The position numbers and the translations under genes were made by a program. Source: an uncultured Litoreibacter sp. (GTDB lineage: Bacteria; Pseudomonadota; Alphaproteobacteria; Rhodobacterales; Rhodobacteraceae). From it: 64,000 bases of DNA. The notes below the pieces were generated by a model that was not told the origin of the DNA, ran no database searches, and saw only the letters and a program-made list of their open reading frames with translations. This document shows, one piece after another, positions 1-8,409 of this stretch (position 1 is the stretch's first letter; every line of letters starts with the position of its first letter). The stretch lies in the NCBI GenBank assembly GCA_947493265.1, contig CANLQL010000002.1, positions 372,001 to 436,000 on the forward strand. The letters are read 5' to 3'.

Positions 1-759
1 GACTTCGCCCGGGAGACCAACCTGACCCATGACGAATGGCAAAAAGGGATTGCGTTTCTGGAAGGCTGTGCGGCGATTGAAACTGAAGACCGACATGAAT
101 TTGTGCTGGCCTCGGACGTGCTTGGTTTGTCCTCGCTGGTGGATATGCTGCATTCCAGCCCAGAGGCGACATCGTCATCTGTGTTGGGGCCGTTTCACGT
201 CTCGGGGGCTCCTGCCTTGGCCATTGGCGGCGATATGAAGCGCGATTTTGGCGGGCCGGTATTGCTCGCTGAAGGGATGATCAAGGACACAGATGGCAAG
301 CCGATTGCGGGCGCAGAGCTCGACATCTGGCAGACAGCGCCAAACGGGCTTTATGCAAGCCAGGACGCCGAGCAGGATACGTTTTCCTTCCACGGCCTGA
401 TGACGGTTGGCGATGATGGGCGCTACGCATTCACGACGGTCAAACCTGTCGAGTACACTGTGCCAACTGATGGGCCGGTAGGTGACATTCTCAGGGCGTG
501 CGGGCGGCATCCGTGGCGTCCATCGCATTTGCATTTCATCGTCAAAGCACCGGGCTACCGATCCCTTGTGACCGAGATTTTTCCTGATGATGACCCCTAC
601 CTTGATGAGGACACTGTCTTTGGCGTCCGCGATGATCTGGTGATGCACTACGTTGAGAAACCTGCCGCTGATTTTCCATCTGGATTTGAGATATCGGGCA
701 CCGTGTCCGACCCGTACCTTTACGTCGAATTTGACGTGACCTTGAAGCGAGAAGATTAG
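1..759 (+). CDS. Intradiol ring-cleavage dioxygenase, hydroxyquinol/catechol 1,2-dioxygenase type (5' truncated)
   Basis: The reading frame is open from base 1, so the N-terminus lies outside the window; 252 residues are visible. Family members use non-haem Fe(III) to open catechol or hydroxyquinol between the two hydroxyls. The expected Fe ligands are present: a Tyr in DIWQTAPNGLY, a second Tyr in the VEYTVPTDGP stretch, and the two His of RPSHLHFIVKAPGY. The visible N-terminal part (EWQKGIAFLEGC) matches the helical dimerisation domain of the catechol/hydroxyquinol subgroup rather than protocatechuate dioxygenases. It precedes a GNAT-like gene on the same strand. Substrate choice among catechol, chlorocatechol and hydroxyquinol cannot be settled here. 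Confidence 0.88.
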   Translation, partial: DFARETNLTHDEWQKGIAFLEGCAAIETEDRHEFVLASDVLGLSSLVDMLHSSPEATSSSVLGPFHVSGAPALAIGGDMKRDFGGPVLLAEGMIKDTDGKPIAGAELDIWQTAPNGLYASQDAEQDTFSFHGLMTVGDDGRYAFTTVKPVEYTVPTDGPVGDILRACGRHPWRPSHLHFIVKAPGYRSLVTEIFPDDDPYLDEDTVFGVRDDLVMHYVEKPAADFPSGFEISGTVSDPYLYVEFDVTLKRED

Positions 760-860
760 GGTGGTGCCATAAGACGGAGCATCCTCTTGGGCGGCTGTGA
801 CCTGATCCGTGCCGGGTCTGATAGTTGCCAATTGACACTGCCCGACGCATCTTGCCGCCG

Positions 861-1520
861 ATGACCAATCTTTGCACAAACGCACGCCCGGTAGCTATCC
901 GCACCTTGGGTGACGCCGAAATCGTTTCATGTTTCGCCCTCGCGACAGAGGCTTTCGTGCGCGGCAGCACGTTGCATCGCGCGTTGAACATCGGATTGGA
1001 AGACTACCGCGCATACTTATGGCCTTCATTCCGGTCGATGATTTCTGAGGGTCTGTCCGTCGTTGCGGTCGACCCTGCAGACGATCAGATCTTGGGATGT
1101 CTGATCGTGACAGCCTTCAACCCGGAAAATTTTTCGACTAGTGAGGTGGCGCATCAATTCCTGCCTTTAGTGGCGCTAACTTCCGAACTGGTCGCAATGT
1201 ACCAGACGAAGCGTTCACTTTCGCAAGGCGAAGCCGTGCTGGTGGATATGGGGGCGGTTCCGCCGCATGCGGCGGGGCAGGGTGTTTACAAAGCGATGCG
1301 GATGGAGGTTGATCAGATCGCACGGGATCGGGGCTACCGGTTTATATTGGGGGAGCTTTCATCGGCCGCGACCCAGCATGTCGTGCTTGACCTACTGGGG
1401 CATCGGGCTGTCGCCGAGGTGGAATTTTCCAGCTTTATCGTCGATGGCGCGCGGCCGTTCGCCGGGATCTCTGAACCGGCCGGCATCGTGATGTCGGAAG
1501 GCGATTTGAGTTGCGATTAG
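861..1520 (+). CDS. GNAT-like acetyltransferase family protein (weak assignment)
   Basis: A soluble protein of 219 residues. The segment around HAAGQGVYKAM resembles the acetyl-CoA binding Q/RxxGxG/A motif of GNAT enzymes, and the alternating strand/helix pattern around it fits, but the rest is not distinctive. I chose ATG 861; a TTG at 825 would add 12 residues, and neither has a clear Shine-Dalgarno. It follows the dioxygenase by about 100 bp and ends 24 bp before the convergent XRE gene. Substrate unknown. Confidence 0.5.
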   Translation: MTNLCTNARPVAIRTLGDAEIVSCFALATEAFVRGSTLHRALNIGLEDYRAYLWPSFRSMISEGLSVVAVDPADDQILGCLIVTAFNPENFSTSEVAHQFLPLVALTSELVAMYQTKRSLSQGEAVLVDMGAVPPHAAGQGVYKAMRMEVDQIARDRGYRFILGELSSAATQHVVLDLLGHRAVAEVEFSSFIVDGARPFAGISEPAGIVMSEGDLSCD

Positions 1521-1544
1521 GAAAACGGTTCAACGTCCGTGCCA

Positions 1545-2162
1545 CTACCAGCTGATCCGCACGGGCGACATGGCCCAGACCATTGTTGCTTCGCTGTCGG
1601 TGCGGTTGCGAAACCGGTGCGCGATCATTGATGGGTAGGAAAAACTGTCGCCCGCGCGCAGGACGATCACTTCATCACCCAAGCGTAATTCGACCTCCCC
1701 GGTGAGGACGATTGCATGTTGCTCCCCCTCGAACACGTAGCCTTCTGTGGGTTCTGGCGGGGCACCGGCACCGGGGGCAAAACGCGACAGGATCAAGTAG
1801 CATTGTCCCGACAAAGTGCTGGAAAGAAGCTCATCCTCGAAGCCCAGCTCTTCCTTGCTGCGGGTGTACATTCCCGACAAGGGCCTGCGGTTTTCAGCCC
1901 GCACGACATGTTGGCGTTCAAGCGGGCCGTCGCCGGATTGCTGCGGGAAAAACCAATGTGCATCGACATTCAGCGCCGTTCCGATTTCATCCAGCAGCAG
2001 GGCAGAGGCGCGCGCCGTACCAAGTTCAATTCTGCTCAGATAGGCCGCAGAACAGGACAGCTGCGCGCTGAGTGTTTTCAAGGTCAGTCCCCGGGCTTTT
2101 CGGACCTCCCGAATTTCGCTGCCCAAGCGCTTTGCGTCGGCTGTTTCAGAGCTGATTTCCAT
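1545..2162 (-). CDS. XRE-family regulator with C-terminal cupin domain
   Basis: 205 residues. An N-terminal helix-turn-helix (about residues 12-66, with the LTLKTLSAQLSCSAAYLSRIE helix pair) is followed by a small cupin barrel (about 125-195, with EGEQHAIVLTGEVELRLGDE). In this architecture the cupin senses a small ligand and the HTH binds DNA. The gene is divergent from the LLM monooxygenase operon and shares a 94-bp intergenic region with it, so it is the likely local regulator. A 25-bp imperfect palindrome lies just upstream of its start. Confidence 0.85.
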   Translation of the reverse strand: MEISSETADAKRLGSEIREVRKARGLTLKTLSAQLSCSAAYLSRIELGTARASALLLDEIGTALNVDAHWFFPQQSGDGPLERQHVVRAENRRPLSGMYTRSKEELGFEDELLSSTLSGQCYLILSRFAPGAGAPPEPTEGYVFEGEQHAIVLTGEVELRLGDEVIVLRAGDSFSYPSMIAHRFRNRTDSEATMVWAMSPVRISW

Positions 2163-2174
2163 CTTCAGATTTTA

Positions 2175-2199
2175 GTTGATTTTTCCTGGTAAATTCAAC
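2175..2199. promoter_or_regulatory. Imperfect palindrome, candidate operator of the adjacent XRE-cupin regulator
   Basis: GTTGA at 2175-2179 is mirrored by TCAAC at 2195-2199, with further T/A symmetry inside the arms. It begins 13 bp upstream of the XRE start and lies about 60 bp upstream of the LLM gene, where an autoregulatory site controlling both directions would be expected. Function is inferred from position and symmetry only. Confidence 0.4.
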
Positions 2200-2256
2200 A
2201 AGTTTAATTTGGCTGAGAATTTCAACCAGCTTTCAGTCGATGCGGGAGGAAGCACG

Positions 2257-3447
2257 ATGCGTTTTGATTTGATTGCCAATTTCAGTCCGGGGGAGACGAT
2301 CCCGTGGACGCGCACTTTGGAAATGATCCTGGAGCAATGCTCGCTGGCGGAACAGGCAGGGTTTACGACCGCGTGGTTCACCGAACACCATTTTGCCCAT
2401 AATGGCTATATGAACGCCCCGCCAAACCCGGTTCAGATGTGCACCCATGTGGCGGCGCATTGCAAAAAGCTGCGGGTTGGAACCTCGCCGATTATTTTGC
2501 CGGACTGGCATCCGCTTCGCGTCGCCGAAGATGTGGCGATGCTGGACAACATGACGTTGGGGCGCGTGGATTTCGGGGTCGCAAAAGGCATCAACGAACG
2601 CTCCACCATCCAGTTCAACAAGGATGCAGATCGGCGTGACAATGCGAAAGTTATGCGCCTATTTCAGGAAAGCCTGGACGTGATTTTGAAGGCGTGGACC
2701 AACGAATGTTTCACCCATAAAGGCGAATTCTATGAGTTTCCTGTGCCAGGCTGGAAGGAGACAAACCGCTTTTTCGAACCGCTGGACGATCGCTATCACG
2801 GGCCTGATGGAGAATATAAGGCGATGTACGTGCATCCGCGTCCCTATCAGCCGGGGCATCCGCCGGTCTGGTTGATGTCAAATGCGCCGCCGACGTTCAA
2901 ATTGGCGGGCGAAAAGGGTTGGGGTGTGATCTCCATGTCTTCTGCACCGAAACGCACTCTGGCTTGTTGGGAGCCTTACCGCGACGCGTTGGCGAAACGT
3001 GAAGGGCGCGACGTGAAGCTGGGGGAGGGTGTTGGCGTCTGCACGGCCTTCTATGTCGGCGAAACGATGGAAGAGGCTGAACAGACCATCCGCCCCCCGA
3101 TCAATGCCTATTACGATTTTCTGGGTGGGTCGCGTCCTGCCGGAGAGTGGACCAAGCATGGCTATCTCGACATTGGCGAAGAAATGTCGCCGGAAGACGA
3201 AGATGGCGATTGGTTCGATTTTCTGAACAAGCGCGGCATCATAGTGGTGGGCGACGCCGAGTTTGTTGCTGACCGGTTTGCAGAAAAACAGGAAACGACC
3301 GGGTTGGATCATTTGATGTTGATGCAGCAATATACCGGTGTGCCCTATGAGAAAATTCTGGCAAGCTGGCACCGATTGTTTGAACATGTCGTGCCGCGGT
3401 TCGGCACGCAGTCGATTGCCCAAAAACGGAGCCTTTTGGATGCTTGA
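2257..3447 (+). CDS. LLM-class flavin-dependent monooxygenase (luciferase-like)
   Basis: 396 residues from ATG 2257, which has a strong Shine-Dalgarno (GGGAGGA at 2244-2250). A TTG at 2176 would add 27 unconvincing residues. Bacterial-luciferase family features are clear: the N-terminal AEQAGFTTAWFTEHHF stretch, LRVGTSPIILPDWHP and GRVDFGVAKG. Such proteins use reduced flavin and O2 to oxidise an organic substrate, and usually need a separate flavin reductase; none is seen nearby. It is the first gene of an operon with GST, hydrolase and SnoaL genes; its stop overlaps the GST start. The substrate is not evident. Confidence 0.88.
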   Translation: MRFDLIANFSPGETIPWTRTLEMILEQCSLAEQAGFTTAWFTEHHFAHNGYMNAPPNPVQMCTHVAAHCKKLRVGTSPIILPDWHPLRVAEDVAMLDNMTLGRVDFGVAKGINERSTIQFNKDADRRDNAKVMRLFQESLDVILKAWTNECFTHKGEFYEFPVPGWKETNRFFEPLDDRYHGPDGEYKAMYVHPRPYQPGHPPVWLMSNAPPTFKLAGEKGWGVISMSSAPKRTLACWEPYRDALAKREGRDVKLGEGVGVCTAFYVGETMEEAEQTIRPPINAYYDFLGGSRPAGEWTKHGYLDIGEEMSPEDEDGDWFDFLNKRGIIVVGDAEFVADRFAEKQETTGLDHLMLMQQYTGVPYEKILASWHRLFEHVVPRFGTQSIAQKRSLLDA

Positions 3448-4117
3448 GATTTGGGGCCGCCCCTATTCCTCCAACGTGATCCCGGTGATCTGGACCGCCA
3501 ACGAGCTAAAGCTGGACTACACGCTACAACTTGCAGGTGGCAGTTTTGGAAAACTCGACACCGACGCGTATGCTAAGATCAACCCGAACCGGATGATCCC
3601 GGCGATCCGGGATGGGGATTTCGCGCTTTGGGAAAGCCTCGCGATTGTGCGCTATTTGAGTGATCGATATGGGGCTGGCAGCCTCAGCCCTACGGATATC
3701 GAGACTCGCGCTGTTGCCGACCAGTGGATGGAATGGTCGGCCAGCAAGGCGTTTGGTCCGGTGATTTACCTGTTCTTTGCGACGGTTCGGACGCAGCCAG
3801 ATGACAGAGATGCCGCCAAAATCGCAGCGTTGCGTGATGAGGCCCATGCCGCGCTGACTATTCTGGACGCCCATTTGGCAACCCGCAAATATGTATGTGG
3901 CGACACGTTCTCGATGGGGGATATTCCGATTGGATGTGTTGCGTATCGCTATTTCAACGTTGATGTGGACCGCCCGGCCTTGCCGCATGTGGAGGCCTGG
4001 TATCAGCGCCTGACGGAACGGCCGGCCTATCAAGCCCATGTGATGCGCCATTTTGGAACCAACCCGGAGGAGTGGGCCGCGTTGGAACGGGCCTGCGCCT
4101 CGGAAGGAGTGATTTGA
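3440..4117 (+). CDS. Glutathione S-transferase family protein
   Basis: 225 residues from ATG 3440, overlapping the end of the LLM gene by 8 bp. It has an N-terminal thioredoxin-like domain (MLEIWGRPYSSNVIPVIW, with a Ser at the position of the usual catalytic Ser/Cys; cis-Pro in NRMIPAIRDGD; ESLAIVRYLSDRYG) and an all-helical C-terminal domain with the conserved GDTFSMGDIPIG motif. Family members conjugate, dehalogenate or isomerise substrates with glutathione. Its position between an LLM monooxygenase and a hydrolase suggests processing of the monooxygenase product. Confidence 0.88.
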   Translation: MLEIWGRPYSSNVIPVIWTANELKLDYTLQLAGGSFGKLDTDAYAKINPNRMIPAIRDGDFALWESLAIVRYLSDRYGAGSLSPTDIETRAVADQWMEWSASKAFGPVIYLFFATVRTQPDDRDAAKIAALRDEAHAALTILDAHLATRKYVCGDTFSMGDIPIGCVAYRYFNVDVDRPALPHVEAWYQRLTERPAYQAHVMRHFGTNPEEWAALERACASEGVI

Positions 4118-4119
4118 AT

Positions 4120-4998
4120 ATGAATGATGTTCTGCGCTATCACACGCGCTTTTCGCCGGAAGAATTTGACGCGCAGTATAACCTGCGCGCGGGCAGGCCA
4201 GACTACGAACAGACGGTCATTCCGGGGTGGCTGGAGAAAAGCGCCACTGCACGCGAAACGCTGGATGCGACACTCGATATTCGCTATGGCAAGGGTGAAA
4301 AACAGAAGATCGACGTGTTTCGGTGCGGTGACGTCGACGCCCCAACTCTGATCTATTTTCATGGTGGCTATTGGCAGCGGGGCGACAAGGCCATCTACAG
4401 CTTTATCGCCACACCATTCGTGGCTGATGGGGTCAATGTCGTGGTCATGGGCTATGATCTTTGTCCGGCGGTCACGATCACGCAAATTTCAGAACAGGCG
4501 CGCGAAGCGGTTGCCTATGTCTGGCACAACGCGGCCGAATTGGGTGTGAACCAGGACCGGATTACTGTGATGGGACATTCTGCCGGGGGGCACATCACAC
4601 AAATGATGATGGCGACCGATTGGCCATCTTTTGATGCTAAACTTCCTACCGATTTGGTGAAAGCCGGGATCCCTGTCTCTCCCCTCAGCTATCTGGAACC
4701 TGTGCGTCTAACTGAGGCATTGAATGCGGGCATTCGCATGGATGCAGCAGAGGCGGAGGCGGAAAGCCCGATGACCAACCACCCTCCGCTGACCAATGCA
4801 GGGCAAATGGTCGTGGTCGGTGGGGCTGAAACGGATGAGTTTCACCGCCAAGCCCAGATGTATGTGGACAAATTCGCCACCGCTGCGCGGCAGGTCGAAT
4901 TATATGTGGTGCCAAATGTGGACCACTTCGACGAGTTGAATGTACTGGTCGATCCAACCAGCCCGTTTTTCACCAAAACACGCGCCATTTTAGGATGA
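4120..4998 (+). CDS. Alpha/beta hydrolase, arylformamidase (kynurenine formamidase)-like
   Basis: 292 residues from ATG 4120 behind AAGGAGTG (4103-4110); the start lies 2 bp after the GST stop. The oxyanion-hole motif HGGYW begins at residue 81 and the nucleophile motif GHSAGGH carries Ser154; a late VDHFDELN supplies the probable catalytic His. HGGYW together with GHSAGGH is typical of the formamidase/esterase group that includes kynurenine formamidase. No other kynurenine pathway gene is present, so a carboxylester or amide made by the upstream enzymes is a more likely substrate. Confidence 0.82.
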   Translation: MNDVLRYHTRFSPEEFDAQYNLRAGRPDYEQTVIPGWLEKSATARETLDATLDIRYGKGEKQKIDVFRCGDVDAPTLIYFHGGYWQRGDKAIYSFIATPFVADGVNVVVMGYDLCPAVTITQISEQAREAVAYVWHNAAELGVNQDRITVMGHSAGGHITQMMMATDWPSFDAKLPTDLVKAGIPVSPLSYLEPVRLTEALNAGIRMDAAEAEAESPMTNHPPLTNAGQMVVVGGAETDEFHRQAQMYVDKFATAARQVELYVVPNVDHFDELNVLVDPTSPFFTKTRAILG

Positions 4999-5010
4999 TA
5001 AGGACAAGAT

Positions 5011-5385
5011 ATGACTGATGTGACCAGAGAGCTTGTTGACGCAATCGGGGACGCGTTCAATGCCAATGATATTGACGCTGTTATGGCGTTTTTTGCCGAA
5101 GACGCAATCTTCGATCATGCCGTTGGACCTGAGCCGCATGGCATCCGGTTTGAGGGCAGCGCGACCATTCGCACCGTGTTTGCGGGACTTTTTTCCAAAG
5201 TTGAAAACGTGCATTGGGAAACGCTTGATTGCCGCATCTCCGGCGACAAGGCGTTTTGTGAATATCGCCGGATCGCCAATCATATGGACGGCAGCACCGA
5301 GGAATATCTGAGCGTCGATATTCTGACCTTCAAGGATGGCCTGATCTCGCACAAGGACACCTATTATAAGCAGCGAACCGGCTGA
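5011..5385 (+). CDS. SnoaL-like / nuclear transport factor 2-fold protein
   Basis: 124 residues beginning 12 bp after the hydrolase gene, with AAGGA upstream. The sequence has the NTF2-fold signature: an N-terminal helix with FNANDIDAVMAFFAEDAIFDHA, then strands ending in EEYLSVDILTFKDGLISHKDTYYKQ. Proteins of this fold act as small isomerases, cyclases or hydrolases, or bind ligands. As the last gene of the LLM operon it may act on an intermediate of the same pathway. No catalytic residue can be assigned with confidence. Confidence 0.78.
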   Translation: MTDVTRELVDAIGDAFNANDIDAVMAFFAEDAIFDHAVGPEPHGIRFEGSATIRTVFAGLFSKVENVHWETLDCRISGDKAFCEYRRIANHMDGSTEEYLSVDILTFKDGLISHKDTYYKQRTG

Positions 5386-5447
5386 GTGTGACTTGCCGGC
5401 CCAGGCGCGTATTTTGAGCGGTTCGGCTCGATCTGTGGTTGACCTTG

Positions 5448-5476
5448 AGGAAAAATAATTTACCTCTAGGAATATT
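5448..5476. promoter_or_regulatory. Candidate operator upstream of folD (shared AGGnAAAT / ATTTnCCT motif)
   Basis: Two overlapping symmetrical arrangements are visible: AGGAAAAATAATTTACCT (5448-5465) and TTTACCT-CT-AGGAATATT (5459-5476). Closely similar sequences occur upstream of dmmD (21300-21325) and between the XRE-cupin gene and tmoX (26623-26641). The site lies 44-72 bp upstream of the folD start. I infer a shared transcription-factor site. Confidence 0.5.
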
Positions 5477-5519
5477 GATCGAATCCCTTCTGGGGGTGAA
5501 AGCAGATCTGGGCAGGTGA

Positions 5520-6404
5520 ATGAAAGACGTATCGGATACCCACGGCTACCTTGACGGAAAGGCCGTCGCGCAACGAATACTTGATGAGTGTCAGGCTGTT
5601 ACCAAAGGCGTCGACAAGATGCCTCGGCTCGTGTCCGTATCTTTCGGCGAAAAGCCAGAAGTAGCGGTTTACATGCGCAACCAAGCTCGCGCCGCTGCCC
5701 GCGCCGGGATTGAGTTTCAATCGGTTGTCTGGTCCGAGGTGATGGCGCAGGACACAGCCAAGGCCGAGCTCCAAAAAATGAACGACGACGCGGATGTTCT
5801 GGGGATCATTTTGCAACGTCCGGTTCCCGAACATATCAATGTCCGGTCTCTTCAATCGGCGATCCATCCATTGAAGGATGTGGAGGGGATGAACCCGGCC
5901 TCTATCGGCAATATCGTCTATTCCGATGTTGCATTGGCCCCATGTACCGCTGCTGCCAGCGTCGAACTGATAAAGGCCGCAGGCGCGTCGTTAGAAGGCG
6001 CAGAGGTTGTGATGATCGGCCATTCGGAAATCGTGGGCAAACCGGCTGCGATGATGCTGATGGCTGAAGGGGCAACGGTGACGGTTTGTCATCACATGAC
6101 GCGCTCCGTCTCGATGCATTCGCGGCGCGCGGATGTCGTGGTTGTGGCGATTGGCAAACCTGCCTTTATTGGTCCGGATATGATTAAGCCGGGGGCTGTG
6201 GTCATCGACATCGGCATCAATCAGATCACAGACCCTGACGGACAAACAAGGCTGGTTGGCGACGTGGACACTGATGCTGTCAAAAAGGTCGCCGGATGGA
6301 TCACACCCGTGCCCGGCGGGGTAGGACCCGTCACGGTCGCTATTCTGATGCGCAATGCAGTCGTTGCCTATCAGCGCCAATTGGCAGCAGGTTGGGTGGA
6401 ATAA
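5520..6404 (+). CDS. folD: FolD-family methylene-THF dehydrogenase with altered cyclohydrolase site
   Basis: 294 residues from ATG 5520, with GCAGGTGA just upstream. Family motifs are clear: HPLKDVEGMNP (Asp120), GHSEIVGKP, VVIDIGIN and the C-terminal ITPVPGGVGPVTVAILM. Two key positions differ from canonical bifunctional FolD. The catalytic Lys of the YxxxK motif is Gln (Tyr51...Gln55), and the Arg of GRSxIVG, which favours NADP, is His168. In studied FolD enzymes this Lys is needed for cyclohydrolase activity, whereas dehydrogenase activity can survive Lys-to-Gln. The protein may therefore only oxidise 5,10-methylene-THF, the product of the Tdm and Dmm reactions. The AraC-type gene follows 4 bp later. 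Confidence 0.88.
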   Translation: MKDVSDTHGYLDGKAVAQRILDECQAVTKGVDKMPRLVSVSFGEKPEVAVYMRNQARAAARAGIEFQSVVWSEVMAQDTAKAELQKMNDDADVLGIILQRPVPEHINVRSLQSAIHPLKDVEGMNPASIGNIVYSDVALAPCTAAASVELIKAAGASLEGAEVVMIGHSEIVGKPAAMMLMAEGATVTVCHHMTRSVSMHSRRADVVVVAIGKPAFIGPDMIKPGAVVIDIGINQITDPDGQTRLVGDVDTDAVKKVAGWITPVPGGVGPVTVAILMRNAVVAYQRQLAAGWVE

Positions 6405-6408
6405 CGCC

Positions 6409-7437
6409 ATGGGTCTGCGGCACACTGGCTTTTCCAGCGACCTGAGCATTGATGCCCCTGTCGCGCGCGCCAATGGCCAGCGATTGATCGAGCTTTTCGT
6501 GGCTCCGGCGTTTTCTGATCTAGAACTGGCTTCCGTGATCCACACGTTGTCTGCGGCCAATGACATTCTGGGAACCCAAACTTTCGAATGGACATTCGTG
6601 TCTGATACACCCGGTATTGTCGCTGGTGCATCGGGGATGATGGTGCAGGCGGACCCCGTCGCGTCCGATGTCGGGCATTGCGATTTTCTGGTTGTTGTCG
6701 GCGGGGCAAATGCGGTGGATGCCAAGTGGTTGCACCGGGTCCGTGCGATGCAACGTATGGCGCGCCCGGTGGTGCTGCTGTCGCACGCTGCGACGGCCTA
6801 TATCAAGGCAACCAAAGCATCCTCGGGCAAGGTCACGACCCATTGGCGCGACATTGATCCGTTGACGGAAACCGGGTTTCATCCAAACCTTACGGCGCGC
6901 TTTTCGGAGGTTAGCGATGGCGTCATCACCGCAGCGGGGGCTGGAGCCACGTGCGAATTGGTCATCGGACTTATCGCGCCGCTTCTGAATCCGGCGCAGA
7001 TCGCGGAGCTTGGCAATCATCTATTGTTGCAGACAATTCGGAAGTCGGATGCGGAACAGCCGCGCAAGATCGCAGACAACGAAGGGCTGTTTGATACACA
7101 TGTCACCAAGGCCATCCGGCTGATGGAAGACACGATCTCTGATCCGATTTCACTTGCCAGCCTGACGCAGAAACTGGGGTTGTCTGATCGCCATCTAGGT
7201 CGGATTTTCCGGCAAGCGTTCGATGAGACCCCTGCGCGGTTTTACAAGCGGCTCAGAACCAAGCATGCGCGCAAGTTGATTGAAGAAACGCTGCTGCCAC
7301 TGACCGAGATCGCGGTTGCGACAGGGTTTGATTCCTGCACGGCCCTTTCCAAGTCGATCAAAGCGGAATACGGACTTTCGCCGTCGAAAATGCGGACGCG
7401 TAAAACGATTGATCTGTTGCGGTTCAGCGCATCCTAA
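6409..7437 (+). CDS. AraC-family regulator with DJ-1/PfpI (GATase1-like) domain, GbdR/GlxA-like
   Basis: 342 residues from ATG 6409, 4 bp after folD. The N-terminal half (about residues 25-190) is a class-I amidotransferase/PfpI-like sensor domain (CDFLVVVGGANAVDA; ITAAGAGATCELVIGLI). The last 100 residues hold two AraC helix-turn-helix motifs (SLASLTQKLGLSDRHLGRIF; LTEIAVATGFDSCTALSKSI). Regulators of glycine betaine, dimethylglycine and carnitine catabolism such as GbdR share this architecture. Its place next to folD and tdm makes it a likely activator of the methylated-amine genes. It ends overlapping the convergent DMT gene by 4 bp. Confidence 0.85.
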   Translation: MGLRHTGFSSDLSIDAPVARANGQRLIELFVAPAFSDLELASVIHTLSAANDILGTQTFEWTFVSDTPGIVAGASGMMVQADPVASDVGHCDFLVVVGGANAVDAKWLHRVRAMQRMARPVVLLSHAATAYIKATKASSGKVTTHWRDIDPLTETGFHPNLTARFSEVSDGVITAAGAGATCELVIGLIAPLLNPAQIAELGNHLLLQTIRKSDAEQPRKIADNEGLFDTHVTKAIRLMEDTISDPISLASLTQKLGLSDRHLGRIFRQAFDETPARFYKRLRTKHARKLIEETLLPLTEIAVATGFDSCTALSKSIKAEYGLSPSKMRTRKTIDLLRFSAS

Positions 7438-8339
7438 AGGGCCAGATACCCAATCGCGGCAAAGACCAGCAGAACACCCAACCATTGCCGGGCGGTCATC
7501 TTTTCCTTCAAGAAAAGCCATGCCAGAACGACCGTCAGAAGCCCAAACGTTGACGCGGCAACTGCGGCAAATTCCGGATTGTCCTGACCGCCTGCGATCA
7601 TGACGGCCCCAAGCGCTGTTGCATCAAGGCACCCCATCATCGCCAAAACCGGGAGCTGGCCACGCTGGGGGATGAATTTCGACCGCAGCGCGATGGCAAT
7701 TGCCAGAACAACCCCCAAAGCCGCAACGCGCGCGATGGCAATGGTGACCAATTCGTCCCCGCCTGCGGTTGCGATTTGTCCCAGCGCGAAGGTGATTGCA
7801 AAACAGGTGCCTGCCAAGACGGACCACAGAATTGCTTCGAGCGTATTCTGTTCAGACTTCTCTTCATCTGATGAGGCAGCAACGAAGCCTACGCCGCCGA
7901 TGATCAGAAAGACGGCCCCCCATTGCAGGATCGATATGGGCTCTCCGTTGAAGACGGCCCAGCCAACAGACAAGGCTGGATAAGCTCCGATGATCGGAGC
8001 CACCAATCGAACCGGACCGATTGAAAAAGCTTTGAAATGGGCCGTTCCGGCAAATCCGAACATGACGCCGGACATAAGTGCAAATTTCGTCGCTTGCGGG
8101 TCTGGCCATTCGCCTTCGATCCAGAAAGCCAAAGGCACAACGATCAAGCAGCCTACGAACAATACAGTAAAAAACGCCGGCAGAATCCCGGTTCTGTGGG
8201 AGACGTAGCGCACACAGATATCGTGGACGCCCCAGCAAACAGCGGCGATTAAGCCCAGAGTAAGCGCGCCCATCAGCACCCCTGCCGGAATAAGGTCGGA
8301 AATTTCATTGCTGGGCATCCCTTCTCTTGCGGGACTCAC
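7434..8339 (-). CDS. DMT-superfamily (EamA) transporter
   Basis: A hydrophobic protein of up to 301 residues with about ten transmembrane helices in two EamA-like halves (LGLIAAVCWGVHDICVRYV begins the first; an ILWSVLAGTCFAITFALG segment begins the second). Drug/metabolite transporters export or exchange small metabolites. The start is uncertain: GTG 8339, ATG 8318 and ATG 8273 are all in frame, and ATG 8273 has AGGGG at good spacing. It is transcribed divergently from tdm with a short gap, so a role in moving methylated amines or an intermediate is possible but unproven. Confidence 0.8.
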   Translation of the reverse strand: MSPAREGMPSNEISDLIPAGVLMGALTLGLIAAVCWGVHDICVRYVSHRTGILPAFFTVLFVGCLIVVPLAFWIEGEWPDPQATKFALMSGVMFGFAGTAHFKAFSIGPVRLVAPIIGAYPALSVGWAVFNGEPISILQWGAVFLIIGGVGFVAASSDEEKSEQNTLEAILWSVLAGTCFAITFALGQIATAGGDELVTIAIARVAALGVVLAIAIALRSKFIPQRGQLPVLAMMGCLDATALGAVMIAGGQDNPEFAAVAASTFGLLTVVLAWLFLKEKMTARQWLGVLLVFAAIGYLAL

Positions 8340-8409
8340 TGCCCATTGATATTCTCACTGTTAAAGTTTTATTCCGCTCATGCAACATGAGCTTGGGAGG
8401 TACTTCCGC

